42,152 bases of DNA, taken from Actinomycetota bacterium (lineage in GTDB: Bacteria; Actinomycetota; Acidimicrobiia; IMCC26256; PALSA-610). Positions 24,960 through 32,684 of the stretch are shown piece after piece (position 1 is the stretch's first letter; every line of letters begins with the position of its first letter). The translations under genes and the position numbers were made by a program. The DNA lies in the NCBI GenBank assembly GCA_005772765.1, contig SXIR01000172.1:1-42152 (forward strand). The letters run 5' to 3'. The notes below the pieces were generated by a model. The model did no database searches and was not told where the DNA came from. It saw only the letters and a list, made by a program, of their open reading frames with translations.

Positions 24960-25712
24960 TCAGCGCAGGTCCAACAGTTGCTCGACCGGGGCGAGGTCGT
25001 ACGGCGCGCCGATCATGACGATCAGGTGTTGGGCCCCCGCCGCGACGTAGGCGTCGACATCGCCGAGTTCCTGCGGTTGAATCGCGACCGTGCGCTCGAT
25101 CTGGGCCGGGTCGCGGCCGACCTTCGCGCACCATTCGTCGAGGATCGCGTTCTTCGCCGCGAAGTTCGCAGGCGGACCGAAGGTGTTCCACGCATCGGCG
25201 TGTTCGGCGACGAGCCGAAGGGTGACCTTCTCGCCGCTACCGCCAATGAGGATCGGAATCGAGATCGGAGGCGGGTTCAAGACATCGAACCGGTGCATGA
25301 TGCGCGGCAAAGCCGATTCGAGATCGTGCAGACGCGAGGGCGCCGTCCCGAACTCGTAGCCATACTCGGTGTAGTCGCGTTCGAACCACCCAGAACCGAT
25401 TCCGAGAATGAACCGACCCTCGCCGAGATGGTCGATGGTGCGGCTCATGTCGGCGAGCAACTCGGGGTTTCGATACGAGTTACAGGTGACCAACGCGCCG
25501 AACTCCGCATGTTGGGTATCGACGGCCATCGCCGCGAGTAACGAATAGCACTCCCAGTGCGGCGCGTCTGGGTCGTCGTAGAGCGGGAAGAAGTGGTCCC
25601 ACAGCCAGATCGTGTCCACGCCCATCTCGTCGGCCGCGCGCCACGCGGCACGGAGCTGTTGCACCGAGCATTGTTGCGGGTGGAGCTGCACGCCAACTCG
25701 AAATCGAGACAT
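24960..25712 (-). CDS. LLM-class (F420-type) oxidoreductase
   Basis: A 250-residue luciferase-like TIM-barrel protein. RVGVQLHPQQCSVQQLRAAWRAADEMGVDTIWLWDHF is the typical N-terminal half. GRFILGIGSGWFERDYTEYGYEFG and IPILIGGSGEKVTLRLVAEHADAWN are family hallmarks of F420-dependent members. It is shorter than the usual ~290-330 residues. It is predicted to transfer hydride between F420H2 and an unknown substrate. It is transcribed toward DUF3097 with a 2-nt gap. Confidence 0.9.
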   Translation of the reverse strand: MSRFRVGVQLHPQQCSVQQLRAAWRAADEMGVDTIWLWDHFFPLYDDPDAPHWECYSLLAAMAVDTQHAEFGALVTCNSYRNPELLADMSRTIDHLGEGRFILGIGSGWFERDYTEYGYEFGTAPSRLHDLESALPRIMHRFDVLNPPPISIPILIGGSGEKVTLRLVAEHADAWNTFGPPANFAAKNAILDEWCAKVGRDPAQIERTVAIQPQELGDVDAYVAAGAQHLIVMIGAPYDLAPVEQLLDLR

Positions 25713-25755
25713 GGCCGGAGGCTATCGGCGCGACTCGCGACGCGAGGGTTTGACG

Positions 25756-26898
25756 TCAGTGTCCGTCGAGGACGATGCGGCGCCCGCCGTCAGCGAGGGT
25801 GATGGCGGCCCTGCCGTCCATCAACGCCCGGATCGGCGCGCCGACGAGCTCGTGACGCCAGCTCTCGGCCAACCGTCCGCCGCCGGTGTTCAACAAGTCG
25901 ACGAGGTCCGAGCGAGTTGCCAGGAGTTGTGATTCGAGTTGCAGCTCGTGCGCTCGCTGATTCAGCCAAGCCGAGATGACCGACACGGCCGGCCCGAGCG
26001 TTCGGTCGGTGTCGTCGCGGTCAGGGACCACGAGATCTTCGGGCGTGAGTGCGAGTCCGCGGCTGACCGCTTCGAGCAAGAGATCGAGGCCTGGGTTCTT
26101 CAGGTGTCGGCCGTCGATTCCGCGGATGGCGCTGAGGTCGTCACGAGTGCGCGGCGGCTTTTGGATCACGCCCATCAGCGCGAGATCGGAAAGGACGAAC
26201 CGCGGGGGGATGTCGCTGGCCTCCGCAGCGCGTTCGCGCCATGCTGCGACCTCTTGGGCAACGCCGCGAGTGTTGCCGCGGAACTGGCGGCTGCCCTTGA
26301 TCTTCCACCACGCCATGCGGGGATCGGGTTTGCCACGAGGCCGCACGCGCCGCGCTTCACACTCATCGAGCGCCCACTCGAGGCGGCCTCGCTCGGTGAG
26401 GTCGCGTTCGATCGAGTCGGTGATCGCGCCGAGGTGCTCGACATCGGATGCCGCGTACTCGCGTTGCGCCTCGCTCAACGGACGCTTGGTCCAGTCGGTG
26501 AGGCGATCGCCTTTGGCGAGCTTCACGCGCAGCAACTTCTCGCACAGTGCGGCGAGCGCTGGCGTCCCGAGCCCCATGAACCCGGCCGCGATCTGGGTGT
26601 CGAACAACCGCTCCGGCCGCGCGCCGCAGTGACGCTCCAAGATCGTGAGGTCTTGGTCGCAGGCATGCGCGATCATCATGCCCGGTCCGCGCAACACGTC
26701 CCCGAGTGGTGCTGGATCGACGGCAAGCGGGTCGATCAGCGCCACCTGGTCAGCCCACCCGATCTGGATCAACGCGAGTTGCGGGTGGTAGCTGCGTTCC
26801 CCGTGGAATTCGGTGTCGAGCGCGTAGCGAGACTGATCGGCAAGTTGCTCCACCACCCGCTGCAGGGCCGCGTCGGTGTTGATCCAGGTGTGGGGCAT
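25756..26898 (-). CDS. rnd: Ribonuclease D
   Basis: A 380-residue 3'-5' exoribonuclease that trims tRNA and other RNA 3' ends. The DEDDy sites are visible: Asp28 and Glu30 in LDTEFHGE, the Asp in HACDQDL (81-83), and Tyr148-x3-Asp152 in YAASD. The C-terminal half contains HRDC-like helices (RTRDDLSAIRGIDGRHLKNPGLDLL). Length and architecture match actinobacterial RNase D. It is transcribed downstream of ccdA after a 92-bp gap holding only GC-rich, partly self-complementary sequence. Confidence 0.93.
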   Translation of the reverse strand: MPHTWINTDAALQRVVEQLADQSRYALDTEFHGERSYHPQLALIQIGWADQVALIDPLAVDPAPLGDVLRGPGMMIAHACDQDLTILERHCGARPERLFDTQIAAGFMGLGTPALAALCEKLLRVKLAKGDRLTDWTKRPLSEAQREYAASDVEHLGAITDSIERDLTERGRLEWALDECEARRVRPRGKPDPRMAWWKIKGSRQFRGNTRGVAQEVAAWRERAAEASDIPPRFVLSDLALMGVIQKPPRTRDDLSAIRGIDGRHLKNPGLDLLLEAVSRGLALTPEDLVVPDRDDTDRTLGPAVSVISAWLNQRAHELQLESQLLATRSDLVDLLNTGGGRLAESWRHELVGAPIRALMDGRAAITLADGGRRIVLDGH

Positions 26899-26990
26899 TC
26901 GGGCAGTCTGCTACAAAACGCGCGGACGGCGCGGACCGCGCGGTTCGCGCGTGGCCGTGTGCGTCACGCAGGGCCTGATCGCCGTCGTGA

Positions 26991-27788
26991 TCACCCGAGT
27001 TCGATGAGCCACTCGAGGGGCGTGCCGTCGAGCAGACGGGTGAGGCGAGCCGACAAGGTGACGAGGTTGTTCGTCAGCAAGAGGAGTCCGAACGCGAACA
27101 TGACCGACGCCGAAACGATGACGACGCCCCGGCTGTGACGCCTCATCCACGTCACCGTGCTCGCCAGCCGACCGAACCCGAGCCCCAGCGCGAGAAACGG
27201 CACACCGAGTCCGAGGGAGTACGTCATCATCAGCGTGGCCCCGGCGAAGACCTGTCCTTGACTCGTCGCAATCCCGAGTACCGACGAGAGCGTCGGACCG
27301 ATACACGGACTCCATCCGAAACCGAATGCGGCACCCGTGACGAACGGTGCCAGCCGCCCGAGCCCACCCAAGCGCGGATGGAACCGAAGCTCGCGATACA
27401 TCCAAGGCGCGCGCAGAACGAGTGAACCGAGCATGAACAGCGCCATCGCCATCATGAACCCGCCCGACAACCGCGTCAGTCCGAGTTGATGGTCGAAGAA
27501 CAGGCGCCCGAGTGCGGATGCGGAGATGCCGAGCAACGTGAAGACCGATCCGAAGCCGGCGATGAACAGCGCGGTGGTCGCAACGATGCGTCGACGTCGG
27601 CCGCTCGCGACCTCGAGCTCGGCGAGATCGAAACCGCTCACGATCGAGACGTACCCGGGGGCAAGCGGCAGCACGCACGGCGAGAGAAACGAAATCGCGC
27701 CGCCAACGAAGGCAATGAGATACGAGGCAACCGAGACGTCGTCGAAGCCGAGGGCCGACGCCAAGGTCGAAATCGTGGCTGCGGGCAC
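26991..27788 (-). CDS. ccdA: CcdA/DsbD-type thiol-disulfide transmembrane protein
   Basis: A 265-residue, six-helix membrane protein that carries reducing equivalents from cytoplasmic thioredoxin to the outside, for cytochrome c maturation or other extracellular thiols. The redox Cys are in FLSPCVLPLAPGY and FGWSPCIGPTL, one in each half. GTG 27788 is the best start before helix 1; the open frame continuing to 28694 is antisense to a methyltransferase and rejected. No ResB/ResC or extracellular thioredoxin gene is adjacent. Confidence 0.9.
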   Translation of the reverse strand: MPAATISTLASALGFDDVSVASYLIAFVGGAISFLSPCVLPLAPGYVSIVSGFDLAELEVASGRRRRIVATTALFIAGFGSVFTLLGISASALGRLFFDHQLGLTRLSGGFMMAMALFMLGSLVLRAPWMYRELRFHPRLGGLGRLAPFVTGAAFGFGWSPCIGPTLSSVLGIATSQGQVFAGATLMMTYSLGLGVPFLALGLGFGRLASTVTWMRRHSRGVVIVSASVMFAFGLLLLTNNLVTLSARLTRLLDGTPLEWLIELG

Positions 27789-27868
27789 ACACCATTGTGT
27801 TGCACTACGAGGATCCAGCGGGTATTCGCCGCGCTGTGCAGGTGGGAATTGGCTGCTAGAACCCGGAG

Positions 27869-28471
27869 ATGCCGTCTCGCTGGGAGCACACCGAAGCACC
27901 GCGCGGCGACGAGTACGACGAACGGTGGCGGGCGTTGGCGGCGTCGGGCCAGGCGATTCACGGCGAAGCCGACCTGGTCGAGGCGCTGATCGACCAACAC
28001 GGCGCACCACGTTCGGTGCTGGACGCAGGCTGCGGCACGGGCCGAGTCGCGATCGAACTGGCAGCCCGCGGATTCGACACGGTCGGCGTCGATCTCGACC
28101 CCAGCATGCTCGACGCGGCGCAAGCGAAAGCCGCGCACCTCGAATGGCACCTTGCCGATCTGGCGGGGCTGGCGGGGCTCGATCTCTCGCGGCGGTTCGG
28201 TGCAGTGGTGTTCGCCGGCAACGTGATGATCTTCGTGACCCCCGGGTCGGAGGAAGACGTGCTGCGCGGCGCAGCGAGTCAGCTCGCAACGCGCGGCATC
28301 GTCGTCGCGGGATTCCAAGTTCGCAGCGACCGACTCCCGCTCGATCGCTACGACGCGCATGCCACAGCAAGTGGGCTGGAGCTCGTCGCGCGGTATGCGA
28401 CGTGGGACCGCGCGCCCTATCGCGGCGGTGACTATGCGGTGAGCGTCCACGCGCCATGGACCGACGTCTAA
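27869..28471 (+). CDS. Class I SAM-dependent methyltransferase
   Basis: A 200-residue Rossmann methyltransferase. Motif I is VLDAGCGTGRVAIELAARG, followed by GVDLDPSML (acidic residue that binds the ribose) and a motif IV region GAVVFAGNVMIFV. The substrate is unknown; the small size and lack of extra domains suit a small-molecule methyltransferase. It overlaps the next gene by 16 bp and is divergent from ccdA. Confidence 0.88.
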   Translation: MPSRWEHTEAPRGDEYDERWRALAASGQAIHGEADLVEALIDQHGAPRSVLDAGCGTGRVAIELAARGFDTVGVDLDPSMLDAAQAKAAHLEWHLADLAGLAGLDLSRRFGAVVFAGNVMIFVTPGSEEDVLRGAASQLATRGIVVAGFQVRSDRLPLDRYDAHATASGLELVARYATWDRAPYRGGDYAVSVHAPWTDV

Positions 28472-29640
28472 TCCGCCGCGCGCTCGTTGGCGTGTTGTCG
28501 GTCGCGACGCTTGGGTGTGGTGACGCGCGGACCGGACTCCCAGCGGCGACCACGTTCACGGTCGTGCCGAGAGTGGAGGCGACAACGATTCCGCCGCCGG
28601 CGTTGGTTCCCACGGCGACGGTGCTTCCGGGCGAGGTCCCCCCGCCACGTCTGGATCGGTTCGGATTTTCCGAGAGCTCAGCGATCTTTCGCAAGTCTCC
28701 CGACGAACTCGCCGCAGACTTCGACGCAATTGCCGCGCTCGGCGTTCGTTGGGTTCGGCTCGACCTGCAGTGGGCGTACGTCCAAGAAGCGGGCCGCGAT
28801 CAGTGGCGGTGGGATCGGCTCGACCTCGCGGTTCGGCTCGCCCGTGAGCGAGAGCTCGACGTGCTGGCGTTGCTCGCATATACGCCGGCGTGGGCGCGAC
28901 CGGCACGCACCACCGACAAACACCCGCCAACGAACCCCGACGACTTCGCGCGATACGCACGCGAAGCGGCGCGCCGATACGCCCCGCTCGGCGTCACGAC
29001 CTTCGAGATCTGGAACGAACCCAACGTCGATTCGTTCTGGCAACCGCGACCGAACCCGGAGGCGTACGCCGCGCTGCTCGCGCGCGCGACGGCTGCGATC
29101 CGGGCCGAGATCGCGACGCCGACCGTGGTGACCGGGGGTCTGGCACCCGCGCGCGATCGATCCGACGGTCGCGAGATTCGTGATCGCACATTCCTCGAAC
29201 GGGTCTACGGCGCGGGCGGGCGGGGCGCGTTCGACGCCGTCGGTCTCCATCCCTACACGTGGCCCGAGTTGCCGGGGTACGCGGCCGACTGGAACACGTT
29301 CTTGGGGGTGGAAGCGTTGTACGAGGTCATGCAACGTCACGACGACGACGGACTGCGCATTTGGGGAACGGAGTTCGGTGCTCCCACGGTGGCACGATCG
29401 CGTGGTGTCGACGACGAACGCCAAGCGCAGATCTTGTTGGATGGTTATCGACGGTGGAGCGCATACTCGTTCACTGGGCCGTTGCTGTGGTTCACCTATC
29501 GCGACGAAGGCACGAGTAACGCGTTCGACGACAACTACGGCGTTGTTCGAGGCGATCGACAACCCAAGCCGGCGGCGGCGACGTTGCAGGCGCTCATCGA
29601 TGCAGGGTTTCGCGAGCAGGATCTCGATGCGGGCGAATGA
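28456..29640 (+). CDS. Exported clan GH-A glycoside hydrolase-like protein
   Basis: A 394-residue putative secreted or lipid-anchored glycosidase. The N-terminus is a basic stretch plus hydrophobic core ending A-T-L-G-C (Cys21; an imperfect lipobox), then a Pro/Thr-rich linker to about residue 66. The TIM barrel shows FEIWNEPN with acid/base Glu188 and IWGTEFG with nucleophile Glu306 at the ends of strands 4 and 7, the clan GH-A pattern (GH5/GH39-like). The glycan target is unknown. It starts inside the methyltransferase gene, and its 3' end overlaps the convergent EEP gene by 47 bp. Confidence 0.85.
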   Translation: MDRRLIRRALVGVLSVATLGCGDARTGLPAATTFTVVPRVEATTIPPPALVPTATVLPGEVPPPRLDRFGFSESSAIFRKSPDELAADFDAIAALGVRWVRLDLQWAYVQEAGRDQWRWDRLDLAVRLARERELDVLALLAYTPAWARPARTTDKHPPTNPDDFARYAREAARRYAPLGVTTFEIWNEPNVDSFWQPRPNPEAYAALLARATAAIRAEIATPTVVTGGLAPARDRSDGREIRDRTFLERVYGAGGRGAFDAVGLHPYTWPELPGYAADWNTFLGVEALYEVMQRHDDDGLRIWGTEFGAPTVARSRGVDDERQAQILLDGYRRWSAYSFTGPLLWFTYRDEGTSNAFDDNYGVVRGDRQPKPAAATLQALIDAGFREQDLDAGE

Positions 29641-30343
29641 CGGCTCGAACGGGTCGATGATCCGATCCGACACTCGGTAGGACCGCGCCGTGCGATGCGG
29701 CGAGCGATGGCGACACCAAGATGTGGTCGATCTGGCTGTGCGGGCGGTTCGCCGGCCAGGTCCGACCGCGCACCGGCCGCGACCAACCCGCCAACGCAAG
29801 ACCGACGGGAGGTCCCCACATGTTGAAGTCACCGAGGAGCACGGTGTGGTGGTCTCGGAGTTGGCGGACCTGCCGTGCGAGCGACCGCAGATGCGATGCG
29901 CTGCCCCAGAGCCGATATGTGAGGTGCGGAGTGACCACGTGGAGGCGGTTGCCGTCGTCGAGCTCGATCGCAGCCACAAGGGCTCGTCGTTCGGCCGCGT
30001 CGAACGCGATGGGTCGAAACGCCAACTCGGAGTGGTCGACAACCGGAGTGCGCGACAACACCGCGACGCCCCACCAGGTCCCGTGCATTCCGTCGCGTGC
30101 CTGCACGAGCGGTGGCGAGGTTCGATTGTGGGCGCGCGGCAACGCGAGTTCGACGACGTGGTAGCCGAGCTGTTCGGCCGCGACCCGATGGGCGGCCGGG
30201 CCGGATTTAGGACGCCAGACCTCTTGTACGGCAACGATGTCGGCGTCGAGGCCATCGATGGCCGCAGTCACGTCGTAGGGCTGTTCGGTGGTGGGGTCGA
30301 TGCCGAAGCGCAGGTTCAACGATGCGATCGTCAGTCCGTCCAT
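29594..30343 (-). CDS. Endonuclease/exonuclease/phosphatase (EEP) family hydrolase
   Basis: A 249-residue metal-dependent phosphoesterase. Landmarks are SLNLRFG (Asn), VAVQEVW (metal-binding Glu), LLGDFNMW (Asp/Asn) and the C-terminal GSDHRPV (Asp-His). There is no signal peptide, so it is probably cytoplasmic. The substrate could be nucleic acid, a phospholipid or an inositol phosphate. It overlaps the glycoside hydrolase 3' end tail to tail and is divergent from the DEAD helicase. Confidence 0.9.
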   Translation of the reverse strand: MDGLTIASLNLRFGIDPTTEQPYDVTAAIDGLDADIVAVQEVWRPKSGPAAHRVAAEQLGYHVVELALPRAHNRTSPPLVQARDGMHGTWWGVAVLSRTPVVDHSELAFRPIAFDAAERRALVAAIELDDGNRLHVVTPHLTYRLWGSASHLRSLARQVRQLRDHHTVLLGDFNMWGPPVGLALAGWSRPVRGRTWPANRPHSQIDHILVSPSLAASHGAVLPSVGSDHRPVRAVIRPHRDPARETLHR

Positions 30344-30465
30344 GGTGGGCGCGATCCTCGCGCGCGGTGAGGCCGCGGTCGGGTACGCCCGCTCGTGGGT
30401 CGTACATCGGCGCGAAACACCCGGTAGCGTGCCGGGGAACTGAGATCACCGACGGAAAGCACCTG

Positions 30466-31623
30466 TTGAGCACCACATTCGAATCACTCGGCGTGTCCGC
30501 CGACCTCGTGGCCGCGTTGGCTGCCCGAGGCATCACCGAACCCTTCGCCATCCAAGCGTTGACCGTGCGTGACGGCCTCGCCGGACGTGACGTTCTCGGG
30601 AAGGCGAAAACCGGGTCGGGAAAGACCTTGGCGTTCGGGATTCCCATGCTGGAGCGTGCGGCTGCGGCCGAGCCCCGGCACCCGACCGGCCTCGTGCTCG
30701 TGCCAACGCGCGAGCTCGCCGTGCAGGTGGCCGAAGCGCTCGACCCGCTGAGCAAGGTGCGCAACATGGAAGTCGGCGCCGTCTACGGCGGCGCGTCGAT
30801 GAACACCCAGATCGAGATGCTCCAGCGCGGCTGCGACATCGTGATCGGCACTCCGGGTCGCCTGATCGACCTGTGTGAACGTGGGGAGTTGTTCCTCGAT
30901 TCGATTCAGGTTCTCGTGCTCGACGAAGCCGACCGCATGGCAGACATGGGCTTCTTGCCGCAGGTGCAACAGATTCTGTATCGCATTCCGACCGAGCCGC
31001 AGACGATGTTGTTCTCCGCGACGTTGGACGGCGGCGTGAACGCGATCGTGAAGCGGTACATGCACGACCCGGTGCACCATGAGGTGAACTCCGGTGAGGT
31101 CACGGTCGAACAGATGCACCATCGTTTCTTGTTGGTGCACGAGATGGATCGCGTGAAGGTTGCTGCGGCGATTGCGCACGGGCACGGACGCACCTTGTTG
31201 TTCACGCAGACCAAGCGCGCGGCGGACCAACTGGAACGTGCGATGCAACGCGAAGGTGTCAGCGTCGCCGCCATCCACGGAGACTTGCGGCAGACGGCGC
31301 GCGAAAAGGCACTGCGGGACTTCTCGACGGGAGCGATCGAAGCGCTCGTCGCAACCGATGTTGCGGCCCGCGGTCTGCACATCGATGGGGTCGACGTGGT
31401 CGTGCACTACGACCCGGCCGAGGACCACAAGAGCTACCTCCACCGCAGCGGTCGGACGGCTCGTGCCGGCGAAAGCGGTGTCGCGGTCACCTTGATGCTG
31501 TGGAATCAAGAGAACACGGTGCGTTTCTTGATGCGGCGCCTCGCCCTCGACGAGCCGATCGTGGAGGTCTTCTCGAACAACCCGGTGCTGGCCGACCTGG
31601 CGGCATGGGAACCCACCGCGTAG
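30466..31623 (+). CDS. DEAD-box RNA helicase
   Basis: A 385-residue ATP-dependent RNA helicase, shorter than many because it stops after the RecA2 domain. Motifs in order: Q-motif region FAIQALTV, AKTGSGKT (47-54), PTRELA, TPGR, DEAD, SAT, HGDLRQTAR, TDVAARGLHIDGVD, HRSGRTAR. The TTG at 30466 is chosen because homology starts there (TFESLGVSADLVAAL) and GGAAAG lies 6 nt upstream; the ATG at 30322 would lie inside the divergent EEP gene. It is likely involved in RNA remodelling or cold adaptation. Confidence 0.93.
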   Translation: MSTTFESLGVSADLVAALAARGITEPFAIQALTVRDGLAGRDVLGKAKTGSGKTLAFGIPMLERAAAAEPRHPTGLVLVPTRELAVQVAEALDPLSKVRNMEVGAVYGGASMNTQIEMLQRGCDIVIGTPGRLIDLCERGELFLDSIQVLVLDEADRMADMGFLPQVQQILYRIPTEPQTMLFSATLDGGVNAIVKRYMHDPVHHEVNSGEVTVEQMHHRFLLVHEMDRVKVAAAIAHGHGRTLLFTQTKRAADQLERAMQREGVSVAAIHGDLRQTAREKALRDFSTGAIEALVATDVAARGLHIDGVDVVVHYDPAEDHKSYLHRSGRTARAGESGVAVTLMLWNQENTVRFLMRRLALDEPIVEVFSNNPVLADLAAWEPTA

Positions 31624-31632
31624 CGAACGCGG

Positions 31633-32457
31633 TCAGCGGCCGGTGAAATCCGGCGGGCGTTGCTCGACGAAGCTGAGCATGCCCTCTTGGAAATCCTTGC
31701 TTGCCATGAGTGGTACGAGCTGCAACAGCACGTGATCGCTGTGGGCCTGGAACGTCTCGTTGAGTCCGTGGCGGAAGAGTCGTTTCATCGCTTGGATGGC
31801 GAGCGGGGCGTTCGCAGCGATCTCGTGCGCCCACTCGGTCGCGGTCGCGAGCGCGTCGTCGACCACATCATTGACGATCCCCAACTCCTTCGCACGCTCC
31901 GGGTCGAGGTCGCGTGCGAGAAAGGAGATCTCGGCGGCCCGGGCCCAGCCGACGAGACGCGGGAGATACCACGTTCCGCCGCTCTCGGGCACGATGCCGC
32001 GCTTGGCGAACCCGGGCACGATCCGCGTGTTGCGCGTCACGATCCGGATGTCGCACCCGAGTGCCAGGTCGAGGCCGTAGCCCGCCACGCCGCCGTTGAT
32101 GGCGGCGATGATCGGCTTGTCCATTTCGTGCAACACAACGGTCGGCAGGTCGCGCAGGTTCGCGTTGACGGCGCCGCCGCCCTGGCCGACGTTGCCCCCG
32201 CCGCCGATGCCCGTCCCCGCCATTGCGTCCTTGATATCGAGGCCCGCACAGAACCCGGCGCCTGCGCCGGTCAGGACCACGCAACGCACCGATCGGTCCC
32301 GTTCGGCCCGCTGGACCGCCTCGGTCAACTCCTGGAGCATGCGCACCGAGATCGCGTTGCGACGGTGCGGGCGGTTGAGGGTCAGGGTCGCGACGTGGCC
32401 CTCGACGGCGTAGAGGACCTCGGGGTCCGTCGAAGGCTGCGTTTCGCTGGGCGTCAT
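31633..32457 (-). CDS. Enoyl-CoA hydratase/isomerase family protein
   Basis: A 274-residue crotonase-fold enzyme. The oxyanion hole segments are FCAGLDIKD and INGGVAGYGLDLALGCDIRI. IVPESGGTWYLPRLVG contains the second catalytic Glu region. A Gly-rich insert (GTGIGGGGNVGQGGG) follows the first segment. It is probably in beta-oxidation or a related CoA pathway. It is convergent with the DEAD helicase (9-bp gap) and divergent from the riboswitch-controlled ATPase. Confidence 0.9.
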   Translation of the reverse strand: MTPSETQPSTDPEVLYAVEGHVATLTLNRPHRRNAISVRMLQELTEAVQRAERDRSVRCVVLTGAGAGFCAGLDIKDAMAGTGIGGGGNVGQGGGAVNANLRDLPTVVLHEMDKPIIAAINGGVAGYGLDLALGCDIRIVTRNTRIVPGFAKRGIVPESGGTWYLPRLVGWARAAEISFLARDLDPERAKELGIVNDVVDDALATATEWAHEIAANAPLAIQAMKRLFRHGLNETFQAHSDHVLLQLVPLMASKDFQEGMLSFVEQRPPDFTGR

Positions 32458-32530
32458 GGTCTGGTTCTATCCCATCGCCGTCGGGTTCCGCACGGCGAGG
32501 CCACCAGGCAGCGACGAACCGAAAGAGCGG

Positions 32531-32560
32531 CTGGCAATTCAGGAAACCATCTTCTATAGT
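32531..32560 (+). promoter_or_regulatory. Promoter of the riboswitch-P-type ATPase transcript
   Basis: A -35-like CTGGCA (32531-32536) and a good -10 TATAGT (32555-32560) are 18 bp apart. The predicted transcript start near 32567 falls immediately before the first riboswitch helix, which supports both calls. Confidence 0.6.
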
Positions 32561-32566
32561 GAGGTC

Positions 32567-32684
32567 TCCGAAGGGGAGTATCCCGCAAGGATCCGGTTCG
32601 TCAGTCCGACCCGCCAGGGTCCGGGCCGGATCGCCACGGCGATTGCGTGGTGGGGGAGACCTTCACGATCTGTGAAGGATTTCC
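32567..32684 (+). ncRNA. yybP-ykoY manganese riboswitch
   Basis: Family hallmarks are present: GAAGGGGAGTA at 32570-32580 (P1 5' strand plus the conserved GGGGAGTA), CGTCA at 32599-32603 in the loop above the ATCCGG (32591-32596)/CCGGAT (32626-32631) stem, and the 3' GGGGGAGACCTTC ending at 32664. P1 pairs GAAGG (32570-32574) with CCTTC (32660-32664). The same CCTTC lies in a competing hairpin CCTTCAC (32660-32666)/GTGAAGG (32672-32678) that hides the ribosome-binding GAAGGA 5 nt before the ATG. So ligand binding should free the ribosome-binding site. The family senses Mn2+ and often controls cation ATPases. Confidence 0.92.

Noticed and set aside
26899-26990. GC-rich self-complementary stretch after ccdA as a terminator
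   Set aside because: Several alternative short CG pairings are possible but there is no single clear stem and no U-run.
30322-30465. ATG 30322 as start of the DEAD helicase
   Set aside because: It would begin inside the divergent EEP gene, and the added residues are unlike helicases; TTG 30466 fits homology and spacing.
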